In this document: piece by piece, positions 43,953 to 55,899 of the stretch
How the letters are laid out: every line of letters begins with the position of its first letter
Position numbering within the stretch: position 1 is the first letter of the stretch
Source: Ramazzottius varieornatus
Taxonomy: Eukaryota > Tardigrada > Eutardigrada > Parachela > Ramazzottiidae
Length of the DNA: 64,000 nucleotides
Direction: 5' to 3'
Assembly (NCBI GenBank): GCA_001949185.1
Contig: BDGG01000001.1
Coordinates: 3,241,324 to 3,305,323, forward strand
Position numbers and translations under genes: made by a program
The notes under the pieces: model-generated
Databases searched by the model: none
The model's input: only the letters and a program-made list of their open reading frames with translations
Told to the model about the DNA's origin: nothing

Positions 43953-46900
43953 TCAGTCCTCGCCTTGCAAAAGCTGAGTGTAGAGGTGAAACTTGAGGAA
44001 CCTGGGGTAGCAGTCTTTCTCCAGCACGTTGTAGACCTTTCGCTGGGCATTCTCAAAGGCATAACGATTGGGGTTGGATAGGTTGGTGATAATAATTTGC
44101 CTCGTTAGCGAGTCCAGGTTCACCTCTCGAGGAGCTTCCACCTTGACAAACTCGTCATAAATCTTTTGTGCTTTGGCGGCAATCTTTTTATTGCCTGCTG
44201 AGTCGGAAAGACGCTTGAACTTTTCGCAAGCCAGAAAGAAGGCCAAATTCTCCTCGTTGTATTCCAGCTTTAGAAATGCTCGAAATAAGGCAGTCCCATC
44301 TGCAAAAGAACAAGAGAAAACTAATGGTTTGAGCCATACGTGCCTCGATTCCACTCTAGTCCACACGCTCTATCTACTCAGAAAAACTGATATATAATCG
44401 GCTTTGTGTTAAGTTCATCTAGGCTACTCCTTTTTATAATGGGAATCGACCAGCTTCGAAAATCCTTCCGAAATTATTGTTTTTATCTGAATATACATTT
44501 TGCATTTTGGGACGTGGGCAAATGAATGGAACCGGATTGTTATCTCAAGTGGCGCACGTTGCCAGTATCGTTGGTTGGGGTGTGCGCCACTTGGACAACC
44601 GATCTGGTTCATGCTCACTTATTATTATTTGCTCACGTCCCATTTTATGTTTGAATATTAGAAGCGCAAAACTGTTCCCTCATATTACAATAACACCAGC
44701 CGAGATCACCCGAGACTCACATGGGTTTGCAAGGAGGGTTGACAAGGACTCCTGCCACGACCTGGCTTCTTCCGGTGTAGGTCGATGCGAAACGCTAGAC
44801 TTGGAGGAGCCGCTCTTCTTCTCCGCCGAAGGCCGGGGAGACTTCGGCTGCTTGGACACGGCACATACCGACTCCGTATTCCGTCGCATGATCAGACGAA
44901 ACCTCTGCTTCACGGTCTTCTCCACAACCTCCGTTTCCGAGTGAGACCGCGAGGCTTTCTGAAAACCAAAAAGCGCAACTATTAGAGTTTCAGCCGGGAA
45001 CGATGCGGTCTTATGAGCAACCAGGATATTTTGACAAGCTGCAAAGCGAGCAAGAAGATTGGATTAAGCCGGAAAAACTAACATGCGTATGCCTGCAGAT
45101 ATTATTTATAGCGTTCGTCTGATCCTTGTCTAGGAAAGAAGTGTATTTGGTGAGTAATATCTCCCTTATCTTGACGGGCTGTCGACAGGCCCGACGTCAT
45201 CGACATTCCCAAAATAGCTCTCTCCCCTGGAAACTTACTCGAATCTTTCATTTACCCTTGCGGCTCTGACTGCGTTCGCCGAAATGTAGCACAAGTGATC
45301 CTCGATCAGGCAGTTCCCACGCAGAAGAAGCAACAGCTCAATCAGAACAGACATCCGAAACCCTCTACAAGTTATCCCAACAGCTGCTAGGATTTCTTCG
45401 AACCAAGAACTGAACTTTGCAACTTCGTTTCGATGTGAATTGCGTCAATCAGCGCGACCTTTGAGCAGGCCGAAGTCACCAAAGGGGGCGCCACTATTAC
45501 AAGGGAGCTGGGAAGTCAGCAAATGACTTGAACAGGTCTGTTTTCCCAAGTGGGCAAGAAGAATGAAAAAGTTCTCCAATTGAGGTAACGATCATGAACA
45601 GTCCATTGCCAGACGCTTCAATTGCTCCTCATCAGTCTACGATTTCCCAATTTTGGAAAAGTGTCGTGTGTAATGTGCTACCGATCCTAACTGAAATCCT
45701 TCTCAAAAGGTGAGCTGCCATTCCAACGTATACCGCAGTTTTCCTAATGATTATGCCTGCAGACGACAGTGCAGTGATAGAAGTTGAATGGAGGAATCAC
45801 GCCAAGGCATCGAACCGGAAGTACCGGTGGAACCATAAAATCCAATTTGATCAAAAAGGAACTTTCCCGGAAGCCTCAGAAGTAAAATTTGATTAGAGTG
45901 ATTATGTCGTAGGTCAGAAATAAATTATAACCCACTTGCTCAATTGAATTCCAATTATATGGACCCACCTTGTCTTTCTTTTGGTGTTTATATCGCAGGA
46001 ACAGGGCGTGTGCCGGGACAGTGCGGTTCCGTTCTGTTCGTTCGACGTTTTGCGGGTCATACCAGCGATGAATCAGGCGGGTGAATATGGAATGATCGGT
46101 ATCGGAATCTGACGATTTACGGGAGGTGTCTGGTGTCTTGGAACTACTCTCGTCCCACTCGACTTGAAAGGAGCAGCGCGACAATCGATCCGGCGAGCGA
46201 CGTGAGCCTTCTCGAGGCCGATCTCCACTCTTCCCCCCGAATATGCCTGCGGAATGATAAATCTCAGTCAAAATCGGATTTCAGTGCCTTTAAAGCAAAA
46301 GGTCTTTGATGCATAATAATCCCACTCACAAAACTTTCATGATATGTGAAACACCGGCAAGTGACTTGAACTGGGCTGCTTACTCAAGCGGCGCACACGT
46401 CCAGCCAAAATCGATAGCGACGTGCGCGACTTGGGAAAACGATCAATCCAACTGATTTTTCAACATCGGATCCCACCAGATATAAGATCAATCGAATATT
46501 ATCCACCTGTTTCTAGTTTTCTCGGCACAAAAGACTTAATCGATCCGGTAAGAGAATTAAGAAGCTGGAACAGCGACGTGTGAAAATTTGTCGGATCGAT
46601 TCGCTGGAATTTTTCTTGCTTGCATAGTAAAGAGCAAACTTGACCAGCTGCGCCTAGCCCGATGGGATATTGACATGACAGTGTTGAGCGTGTTTTGTTC
46701 TGCATAAACTATGGTGTGTACTTCGATCCTCATGACAAACTTACCCTTTGTCAACATGCTGCAACTGCGGCTGAGGTGGATGGTGGAAGAGACGCCGAGT
46801 GATACAGATGGTCGATTCCTGGTGGCAGCCCGCACGTTGCTGACGAGCTTGTCCGACGAATGGCTGTTGGTGATGGGTCCAAATGGTGCTAGATAGGCTT

Positions 46901-47984
46901 CCCGTGGAATATCCAGGAACATCGCTCCCGAGACCACTGCGCCGCCTTTGCTTTCTTCGGCGGGGAAGACCTTCGGCTGCAATCAAACATCGAACATGTT
47001 AGACTTTCGTCGGCGATTACAGTACGATGCAGTACATCTGTCGCTGTAACATGACTGTGAAGCCTCACTTCCACGAGTTCACTCATTACGACGTGTAATG
47101 TCTTCTACAGCATTTCCGCCGAGAAGTTCCGGCTCGATCTTGACAAAAGAGAGCCGTTGTTAGCCGCATTGCTCAAAGTTTGGAAGTAATTACGGCAGAA
47201 ACGTCGAGGCATCGACGTCTTTGTGACGAACTTAATTTGACATTGGAGAAGGTTACGGAGAACCTAAGGAGAACCTTTTCCAAAAATCCTGACTGGTGAT
47301 GTCATCACGCGTTTTGCAACAAAACGTTTATGACTTGACCTTTGGCTGTCAATAAAATTTGCAAGTACAGCTGAAACTTAATCCCACGTCATTACGTCTG
47401 GACGTTTCCTTCACTCGCGCTTTCGTCAAATAACTTCCGGTGTAAATTCCAAGTAATTAGATGTAGGACTTTTCCTTGCAATATTGGATAGCAGGCTGAT
47501 ATTTAGAAAAATCTGTCAATTGATATCAGTACACAATTAGATAAATCTTTTCAAAGGTCCGCGTGCATCACTGATATCCAGTCTATGACTGGAGGGCCTT
47601 TCGTATCCCCCTTTGCGAAAAATTGAAAAGTTTCATTATCAGAAGCTAATCTGAACTTACCGAAGGCGTGGAATATCCGCTGCTTGACCTTGACAGTTCG
47701 ATATTGTCAAAGTCAAAGACGAAATTTCCGGCGGTAAAGCTGGGTGTGGTGCGAGGTGAAGAGCTGTTATAGTTGCTTTCTTCGGTGTCTGACTCAGGTC
47801 GAAAAGACAACCGGCGTCGATCCAGCAGGTCGGAATGCGAGGCGGAACTGTTGGTGGTAGCAGTGCTGGGTGTGTCGGTGCTGAACGACGAAGAAGAAAC
47901 CTCGCACGTCTTCAGGTAATCGGCCACATCCTGGGTCTCCAATATGGTCGGTATACTTTGCACCTGCACGGGCGGGGGAATCAT
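43953..47984 (-). CDS. Regulator of G-protein signalling (R4-like RGS) with long disordered N-terminus
   Basis: GTPase-activating protein for G-alpha subunits. Five phase-consistent exons (47984-47661, 46976-46745, 46246-45969, 44958-44721, 44299-43953) give 472 aa. The first 330 residues are Ser/Pro-rich, with no named domain; one patch, FTRLIHRWYDPQNVERTER, may be a short conserved motif. The RGS domain (about 335-465) opens with RPTPEEARSWQESLSTLLAN. It then has TALFRAFLKLEYNEENLAFF, CEKFKR, KIYDEFVKVEAPREVNLD, ITNLSNPNRYAFENAQRKVY and YPRFLKFHLYTQLLQ. The two Asn residues that contact G-alpha in RGS4 are kept (EEN, ITN). The domain ends almost at the C-terminus, as in R4 members. The start at 47984 follows a good acceptor (TTTTCTGTAG), so a 5' untranslated or extra coding exon may exist. 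Introns 2, 3 and 4 hold foldback elements. Confidence 0.85.
44509..44641. repeat. Foldback element copy 8 in RGS intron 4
   Basis: The outer ends are GGGACGTGGGCAAAT and ATTTGCTCACGTCCC. The inner arms are CTCAAGTGGCGCACG and GTGCGCCACTTGG. At about 133 bp it is the longest copy, in a 421-nt intron. Confidence 0.8.
45510..45556. repeat. Foldback element copy 9, half element, in RGS intron 3
   Basis: Only one side remains: GTCAGCAAATGACTTG, then GTCTGTTTTCCCAAGTGGGC. The opposite arm is missing. The host intron is about 1 kb. Confidence 0.5.
46354..46468. repeat. Foldback element copy 10 in RGS intron 2
   Basis: The inner arms are CTCAAGCGGCGCACACGT and ACGTGCGCGACTTGGG, around a loop CCAGCCAAAATCGATAGCG. 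Outer sequence CCGGCAAGTGACTTGAACTG partly pairs with GATCAATCCAACTG. These arms are more diverged than in other copies. Confidence 0.7.
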
Positions 47985-50900
47985 CTACAGAAAAATGACA
48001 AGACAAGATGATCTCACCCGCTTAATGTATTTAGGCGTAGTATACAGCGTAACTCGCGTCGAATGGAAGTCAATGACACGAGGAAAACTTGAGAAAGTCG
48101 TCTCGAGGAAACTGCCGAGTCGAGCACATTCTTATATATGGAAGGCGATCTGGGTACACTGCGACGACGCAGATGGAGGCTTCGTTTACTGAAACGTGCT
48201 CGTTTCGACGTCATCGTTATGAAGACTTCACTTTATTAAGTCAGGGTAATGTAGGTCGATGAACGGATGCCTGTTTCACTTGTTTGAAGTATCCCGGCCA
48301 GCTTGGAAGATTTCTTGCCTGGCGTTCTTACCCAACAAGAGATCTTCTTCTCCAATTAAAGTTCCGTACGACGTAATTGTAACTTAAACATTTGCATGTA
48401 AGAACGAACGATGTAACGAACGGACTTGAAGTTGAACTTAGGACAAACGTGTTATCCCTAAAGTTCACCGAGCGAAACGATAACAAATGGACTTGATGCT
48501 GCTTATCTGTTCTGTTGTGGTTTGACGAACTATCTGGCTAAGTAAACCATTTGTATAAACAAAAACATGGCGTGGAAAAGAATCTCTCTCTGTGCGCGTG
48601 GACTCCCAGATCCAACGCGCGGTTCGATGACGGTCCACAGTCAACTGTCAGACGGAAGTATATTGGAATTTATGATCATGGCTGATCAGCCGATTGAACG
48701 CTCTGCTGGGTCGAGAGCGCTCGCCAGGAACCACTGTTCGAGGTATTCGTGGACAAATAAATTTCTCTTATGATTTTTCAGTTTTACGGAACGCTTATGA
48801 GAAGTGTCGACATCGAAGGACTTCGCCACCATTGCGGACACTGAGCATGACACACTCAAGGAGAATGAGCATGAACGAATTCAGGGAAAATTTTCCAATT
48901 AAGATTTTATTAAATTTCAATTTTCGAGCAGTCTTTCTGACGTCTATATTATGCTGATTAATGGATATTTTGGAAACAGACAAACATAAACGATTATTAC
49001 TACGTACCTTCCGGCGACTTTTGGGCGAGTGGATGGAGACTTCCGTTTTCGGGGGACTGAAGCAGTTCATGGTTCCAGTCAACAGCAAAAACCACAAGTA
49101 TTCAGGATTCAGTAACCGAGGTGATGAAGAGATCAGATACTGTCGCGTCAGGTTCAAGGCCAAGGAGGTTGATGGGGAAGAGGACGTTAAAATAGACGCA
49201 GTCAGCCGTCGAGGAACTTTTAGGAATTCGCGCCGTCGTCGAGAGACATGCTCATGAAAAGCGAGAAATCACATGCAAGGAGAAACGTTACAGTCATTAC
49301 ATACTGGAGTACCACGTCATGCTTCCTCCTTGCGCCGCGCTCAACAGGGACAAGATTAGAGGTCGAACTTGATTCGATCATTTCCGATTACGCCAGATGG
49401 TACATCAATTGAGGGATGAGAGGCCCGAGATGAAGGAGATAAATAGGGATGAAAAAGACATGTCCGCCGGCAGTGGTGCGTAGATTAAGCTACTGAGGGC
49501 TGTCAAAAGGTACGGCCTCCAGTATATCGTCGCGTTCACAGGTTCGCTCCTGTATCGAACGTACAACTCCCGTGATCGAATCAAGGGAGTACAAGAGTTT
49601 CCGCCACAGAGAAACAAACCAGAGATGTCAAAGATATTTAACACGCTTGAAAGTTTTCTGGCAAACAGGAACTCAAATCCGGTGAACGTATTGTTGTACA
49701 CCAGACAAACCGGCGGTGGTGAAAGAGCAGTTCCACAACGTTAGCTCGGATAGTGTAAACTGAGATTCGGCTGCTGGCTGGCAAAAGTAAATTATTAGCT
49801 CTTTCTTCCAATACGAACAAACACGTACAAAGGCTTGACGATCACGACCCTTCAGTAAGTCCAGTAAAGCCTATCGTAGGAAAGATTTCGGTCGGGAAAA
49901 GTTTCACACTCCGAGGCGGAAGTAACTTGTACGCACTGTGAAGTAGCTATAGTGTACATAGCTCATTAAAAAGCAACGATCGAAAAAGGATGAAAAGAAT
50001 TTTCTATTGAAATGCATTGCTCCTATATTTAGAGACACAAGCTTCAATTTGTAAGGATGCGCTCAGCAGACAACGAGATAAAACGGCATCGTCCTTGCTG
50101 CGCGAAGCCTATAGTGCGTGGATCCATTTTGACGATCATGAAGAATCCTTATCGATAAAAAACTCGTCACTTCACACTAGCATTTCACCACGACCTGACG
50201 TCACTGCAGACTGTTACTCAAAATAAAACTAACAGGACTTCAACAATGCTCTTCGCAGTGCGCTTGTATGAAAGAAGTTTGATCAATTGCCGGCTCTTCT
50301 GACGGTTAACATACGATCAAATCGGCTCTTCCTTCCGTCCCGTTCCGCATCAGTGTGACGAATGAACCGTTAATATCGATGCCCGTAATTCTAAAATCCA
50401 TTTACCGGCCACTCGATTTCACTCCATCAAAAGCCATTCTTCAAGAACCTTTTATCTTGTCAACAACACAACTTCTTCCTGCCATTTTACAGCTGAAGCG
50501 AAGCGTTGGTTGGAACTACAGTAAAGAATTTACGACGTAGTATAAAGATTAGATCACTTCTCCATTTCTCCGCACTCGATTCCTGGGAAACGATGGCCGT
50601 TCGCTTTTCCACTCTCATTTCCCATTTCGCCACATGCCGGGGTGTGAAAGTTGCGGAAACCTGATACTTGGCCCTGGTGATCCAAGTCTCGAACTTTTTC
50701 TAGTATACTGTAGATTGTGAATCGGCTCGTTTGCCTTGTGAAAGGGAATTTGAGGTCTTCCATCACCGTGCTTATTTTTAAACGCGGCGAAACACCGCAA
50801 CTACAATTACATCCAGCCCGGGGCTGGACGCAGGTCTTTATACGTCTAACGCTTTTTATATTGAAAAGTTCACATCCCGAACGGCGCGGACCATGGTCTT

Positions 50901-52046
50901 CTAATTCCATGATCCATGTCTCCGCACTCGATTCCCAACACGTGATCCATTACCCGTGATCTAAGGAAGTGCATGGGCTATTATACTGAAAACCGTGATC
51001 CATCCACCGAATCATGATAAGTATAATAGACCACATCCCAAATCGAGTTCTGGCTGAGACATGGCAAGTATCAGGGACTATAATGCTCACTCTACGTGGC
51101 GGAACATGCGTGAGTTTGCGTGACCGAATTAGCTCGCGCAGTGGCTTGATCACTGCATACCGGAACCACCAGTCCTTTTCACAGGTACTCTCACTCCACA
51201 GGGAACCCGTAGAAGCTTTCGACGTGGTCACGTATACATGTTTTTCTCGCCCAAACGACACCCTGAAGGTTTGCCAGAGATCCCCGCTGTGTTTTGCTTT
51301 TTGTTGTAGTGTCGCGTGATGTTCAACAGGGAAAAGGTCGACGCGCGAGATGAAGGAACAAGAAGAGTGCAGATGATCAACTGACTGCCAGTGTTCCAAA
51401 TCCCACGTCAAGTGTCCTCCCTCACATGCAAATCGCGAGCCCTTGAAATATTCATGAAACAAACATCTTCGACCTTTGACATCTCATTAATTTCCTGATG
51501 TTAACAAAGACCTTCAAAGTTCAGAGCTGATCAGTGATCACAAAACCTGCAGGGGACGTCGTGCGAGAAGTCAGCCGACCAGTCCCTCGCGAATTCAGAC
51601 GGCCTTTCACGCTGAAGAGCGTACTATAGCACTCGTTACACATCTCTTCGTTCATGATTGTCAAAGCATGCACCAAAAGTAAAGGTGAAAAGTTGAGACC
51701 AAACGAGGTGGAGAACGCAAGCAAAGGGTTCTCGATTATCGAAAATGACTTATCCAGCAGTCGTGGAGGGTCACGAATTTTCATTGTGAATCAGCAAAAT
51801 CAAGTGGAGGATTTATCTAATTAGAAACGTGAGCAAGTATCTGGAGCATGCTGCATAATGTGTCTTTGAGATTATCTGTCCATAACGAGCCGAAACGGGT
51901 AAATAAGATAAAGACTGGCTCATGCTGCAGAATGCCGGCGCGTAGTCATTAAAATTTTATTGCCGATCCCTTGTGCGAATGCTTTGGTTCCTCGTACTCA
52001 ATTGCACATGCCAGCTGGTTCCGCTGAGAAGCTCATCCTAAATACG
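47985..52046. other. Gene-poor region, left part
   Basis: About 4 kb of AT-rich sequence with only short overlapping frames and no recognisable domain. Two 13-bp copies of CCGCACTCGATTC lie about 360 bp apart (near 50571 and 50921). GATCCAT-type words recur near 50910-51005. A first exon of the RGS gene could lie just right of 47985. Confidence 0.4.
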
Positions 52047-52048
52047 TT

Positions 52049-52222
52049 TACAGTGTACGACAAGATAAACCGTTAAAAATGGGTGTTGGATGGAACCAGA
52101 TGGATGAGGCCAATGAAATTTGCGCATGCAGCAAAGTATAATTCTCATGGCCGAGTCCTAAATAATCTCCAGCTGCAGTATTACGCCCATTTTTAACGGT
52201 TAATTTTGTCGTACACTGTATG
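52049..52222. mobile_element. TA-flanked MITE (Tc1/mariner type), about 170 bp
   Basis: The left end TACAGTGTACGACAAGATAA continues to CCGTTAAAAATGGG. It is mirrored by CCCATTTTTAACGG running to TTTTGTCGTACACTGTA on the right. The terminal repeats are about 33 bp with two mismatches or small indels, begin CAGTGTACGACAA, and are flanked by TA on both sides. There is no coding capacity. Confidence 0.8.
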
Positions 52223-53607
52223 AGCGTAAAGTCGATCTCATCCTGTTCATCTCCGCTATCAACTATACGGCCTCAAACTTCTTACGCAACATGATTATCT
52301 TTCAGATCCGTGACCTGCGGGGAGCACCCACCTAGTTGTTGTAGTAACCCACGTGAAACACACGGTGATCACCGTCACTTGTGGAATATTCCGAATATTC
52401 GCGATCTAAATGACCGAAAATACAACGAAGCGTACCGTCGTATGCGCCAACTTCTTTTGAGAATCTTGCAAAATTCTGAGAAAATTCCACGACGAGGCAA
52501 TCGTTCATTCTGATTATACCCACGTCATGTTACTTCATTTACAAAGGTCCTTATCGACATGTCTGGGTGAATCAGATATGCCGTTAAAATTTGTGTAGCA
52601 AGACAAATCTCGCGACAGCTTCAGGTAGTACACGGACAACCTGATAATCCGATAAAAACCCAATTGTTGTCTGCTATACACAAGAGCCCTCGATATTCTC
52701 ACAGATGATTAAAAGTCCGAAGACTGTCGAGCCCTTGCCGAAGACCCTCAAAATTCCTACTGCGTTGCCTTTTGCCGCGCGACCACGCGCTTACTGTACT
52801 TACAACAGCGGTCCTTTCTTCCTATCAACTGCGTTGATTGTTCCTTATGCAATATCACCGAACGTTACAATCATCTTTACCGATTCACTGAAACTTACAC
52901 AAAGACAAGTCCACAAGACTTTGTTCAGAAGGGCTCATCCTGATAGGTGTTATACTAACTAGTTCACTGCTGTACGTACTTGCGAGAATATAAACACAAA
53001 TGTTGGGCCCCATCTGGGGAGCGTGGTACCTGAAACCTCTTCGTTTTCGTCACATCCTCAAAACTTCGCCTCGCCATGACTTATCATGAGCCGGACGACG
53101 CAGTATCCTTTTCACGTAAGTGGGCCTTGGGCAACAGCAGCATGATTGATATGGACGGTATAAAGTCTGTCGGAAGTGAGTCGGTACTATTGCGGCGCTC
53201 TACTTTGTGCTTGATCACTGTAATTTGCTGAATAAAGTGATTGCATCGTTCCACTGGAAACTCTAAGAGAATTTTATTCTACGCAATGCAAAAGCCGGTC
53301 GACTACAGCGAACACTGCCGCTAAGTTCTTGGGTGTGGCTATTTCTACATGACGCAGTCTGACTTTGTCATCCGCTGCACGTTCCTTCATTGTTCACACG
53401 GTGTGACTAAACTGCAAGCCCCTCAATTATTATCGCTGAAATGCACGATTTTCATGTTTGTTTTTACAAAGACGCATAGCATTGAAAATTCCACTGTGCT
53501 GGCCATACTTTGATCGGTTAACAACGTTCAGCACATCTGCTGGCCATTCCTTTGCACATCTTTAGATTGCGCCGATTGAACGAGTAAAACCTACCGTTTC
53601 GGCTAGA
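52223..53607. other. Gene-poor region, right part, upstream of KLF15
   Basis: No clear gene. An ATG at 53076 opens a short frame (MTYHEPDDAVSF) that ends at good donor sites (GTAAGT at 53115 and GTGAGT near 53175). It could be a 5' exon of the KLF gene. However, the phase does not match the frame open before 53608, so it is left out. Confidence 0.35.
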
Positions 53608-54622
53608 ATGCAAGACTTGCTGGCTGACATTCTTCTCGAACCTCTTCCTTATCCCAATGTCTGGATCAACGATGTGTACTGGACACCGTCGCTTTGGCAA
53701 ACCATCGAATGCGAGGCCGGATGCAATAAAAGCTCTTTATCGGATTATAACATCACGGACTGGGACAACAATGAGGACCTGGTCGTTCTCGGAGAACGTA
53801 TTCGCCGTGTATTCCATGTCAGAGAAAGTCTCTGCCATTCCCCTATCCATCAGGTACTGAAAACTCGAAACCTCATAGAAAGCTCGCTTCAGAAAAATAC
53901 TCATCAGATTTTTATCACATTGTTAACATTGTTAAAGTTGGGACCTAGCAAACAAACTCAACAAGATTGTGTCTCAAAGTGGCGCGTTCTTCCAGGTACT
54001 AACACTGACAACGTGCGCTACTTGGGAAGACAATCTTGCAGAGTTTGTTTGGTGGGTTTCCACTTTCGTCTGAAATCTCAGAGAAAATGCTTCCATCCAT
54101 GAGAACTGTTCCGTATCTGCCCTTTTTAAAGTTACAAAAAACCAGCGTTCCTATTAGATTCATAAGCTCGAGCTGGACAGGAGTCTTCCGAGCTCGGAGG
54201 ACGATTGCCTGTTGACCACGCCCATGGACAGTACACCGAGCTCGCCGATATCGTGCGGAAGCTCTTCTACGGAGTCTTCGCGATCGAATTCCCTTAACTC
54301 ATCACCAAGAAATTCTCCCGATATTCACACTTCCAAAGAATTCAAGTTCTTCCAGTGTCCACACCCATCCTGTGGGAAGACCTACTCAAAGAACTCACAT
54401 CTTCGTGCCCACCAAAGACGTCATACGGGAGAGAAACCCTTTGTCTGCACGTGGTCAAACTGCAGTTGGCGATTCAGTCGAAGTGACGAGCTAGCTCGCC
54501 ACAAAAGATCACATTCCGGTGTCAAGCCTTACAATTGCAACCTTTGTCAAAAACGGTTCTCTCGATCGGACCACCTATCCAAACACATGAAAATACATCG
54601 AAAAAGAGGCGAAATTCCATAA
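53608..54622 (+). CDS. KLF15: Krueppel-like factor 15-type zinc-finger transcription factor
   Basis: Nuclear DNA-binding protein for GC/CACCC boxes. Two exons (53608-53853, 54158-54622) in phase 0 give 236 aa. The frame is open back to an acceptor near 53565, so a further 5' exon is possible. The N-terminus is acidic ([28 protein letters not shown]), then Ser-rich. Three C2H2 fingers fill residues about 148-230: [40 protein letters not shown] and [19 protein letters not shown]. The linker RRHTGEKPF, the [22 protein letters not shown] form of finger 2 and the SDHLSKHxKxH form of finger 3 are those of KLF15 rather than of Sp or KLF9/10. The 304-nt intron carries a foldback element. Confidence 0.9.
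53941..54060. repeat. Foldback element copy 11 in KLF15 intron
   Basis: The outer arms are AGCAAACAAACTCAACAAGA and TCTTGCAGAGTTTGTTTGGT. The inner arms are AAAGTGGCGCGTT and AACGTGCGCTACTT. It lies mid-intron. Confidence 0.8.
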
Positions 54623-55899
54623 TCCAAACACATTGCTGCCAAATTCCAAAAATTAACTGCTTAAATTCAGAATTTGCTCAACGGGAAGCATGCTGGAGAA
54701 TGTAAGCCGTGTTTCCCTTTCACAAAACTGCTCAAGTTAACTTATGTTCCTTTCCAAAACTGTTCTGTTTGTCGCAATATTTTTGTACTCTGCATCTATT
54801 TCGTTTTTCACAAGGAGAATTTTACGTCACTACAGTATGTGGACACTGTGACACATTGTTTTAGCAATAATTATCATCAGTCAGAAAATAACCTGTGCCA
54901 AATACGCTCCAGTCAGGTTTGCTCAACGCACTGAATCAATGTGACACAGAAAAGTCGGCAGTCAGCACTTTGCCAACAGGGGGTTCACAAAAAGACTTCC
55001 GCTCACAATCGGCTCATCAGAAAAATGATGAGTTTTAGGATAGTACGGAAGACAAGCGCAAGAGATCTTTTCAACACGAACTCCGCAACCTCGGGAGTAG
55101 TTCACCACAAACTATCATTTCGAGACCTCATAAGACGCGCACGTGTTCAGTGCGAACACAGAGCGTATCTGAGATAACTCTTTTGACAAGTACGACGCCA
55201 CTTCGTCCTGTAGAAGATACGGAAGTTCGCGTGTCAGCTCGTTTAGGTCAACTCGTCCACACGGATAAGGGGGGAAGCTGACAAACTTACATCTCGCTAC
55301 CGATAATCTCACCTGTTGGCTGTTTACTTCACAAGTGGGGCAGTCGGTGTCGGCACCGTCGGTTTCTTCTTCTTGGCTTGCGGTTCTGCTGTTTTGGGCG
55401 CGGGCTTGATTATCTTCTTATCCGACTTCTCGGAAGTGCTGTATTCCGGCACGGATTCCACTTTGTTGCGAAACTTGGCCAGGTGCGCCGTAAACAGTAC
55501 TGAAAGCACGGAAGATAATGATAACAGTTACGAACAACCAAAGCAAGACAAAAAGTTTTGGAAATGACCAGTCACCCCTAAACTGAATCTGACCGAAGCA
55601 CGAACTACTGTTAGTCCTCGTTAACATCGTGCGATCTCACATAATAAGAGATGTGATATGGCGATTCTTTCAAGGTCAGAAAAGAGGTCTTCCGTGTCGC
55701 GGCGGAAAACTTTGCTGACCGAATTACAGACGGCGATGAACAATCTCAAAGACGTTCAATACATCGTAGAGAACCTTCCACACATTCAGCATCAATGCCA
55801 GCTTTCACCTGTGACCCATCCATATCGGCAGAAAAACAAATAGCTAGTCATTATTATTTTCGAACGAGCTCAAGGTCTCATTTCTGATCAGGCTGGGAC
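54623..55899. other. Region between KLF15 and OGG1 with overlapping short frames
   Basis: On the minus strand two frames overlap around 55324-55415. One (55509-55324) is Lys/Pro-rich (PQAKKKKPTVPTPTAP). The other is open from about 55412 to 55115 and ends in LTRELPYLLQDEVASYLSKE. Another minus frame at 55627-55418 contains a hydrophobic helix (LFVLLWLFVTVIIIF). One may be a real small gene, but I recognise none. Nothing else was found. Confidence 0.3.

Noticed and set aside
48795-49257. Two opposed frames of about 100-120 codons
   Set aside because: They overlap head-to-head on opposite strands and match nothing, so chance is likely.
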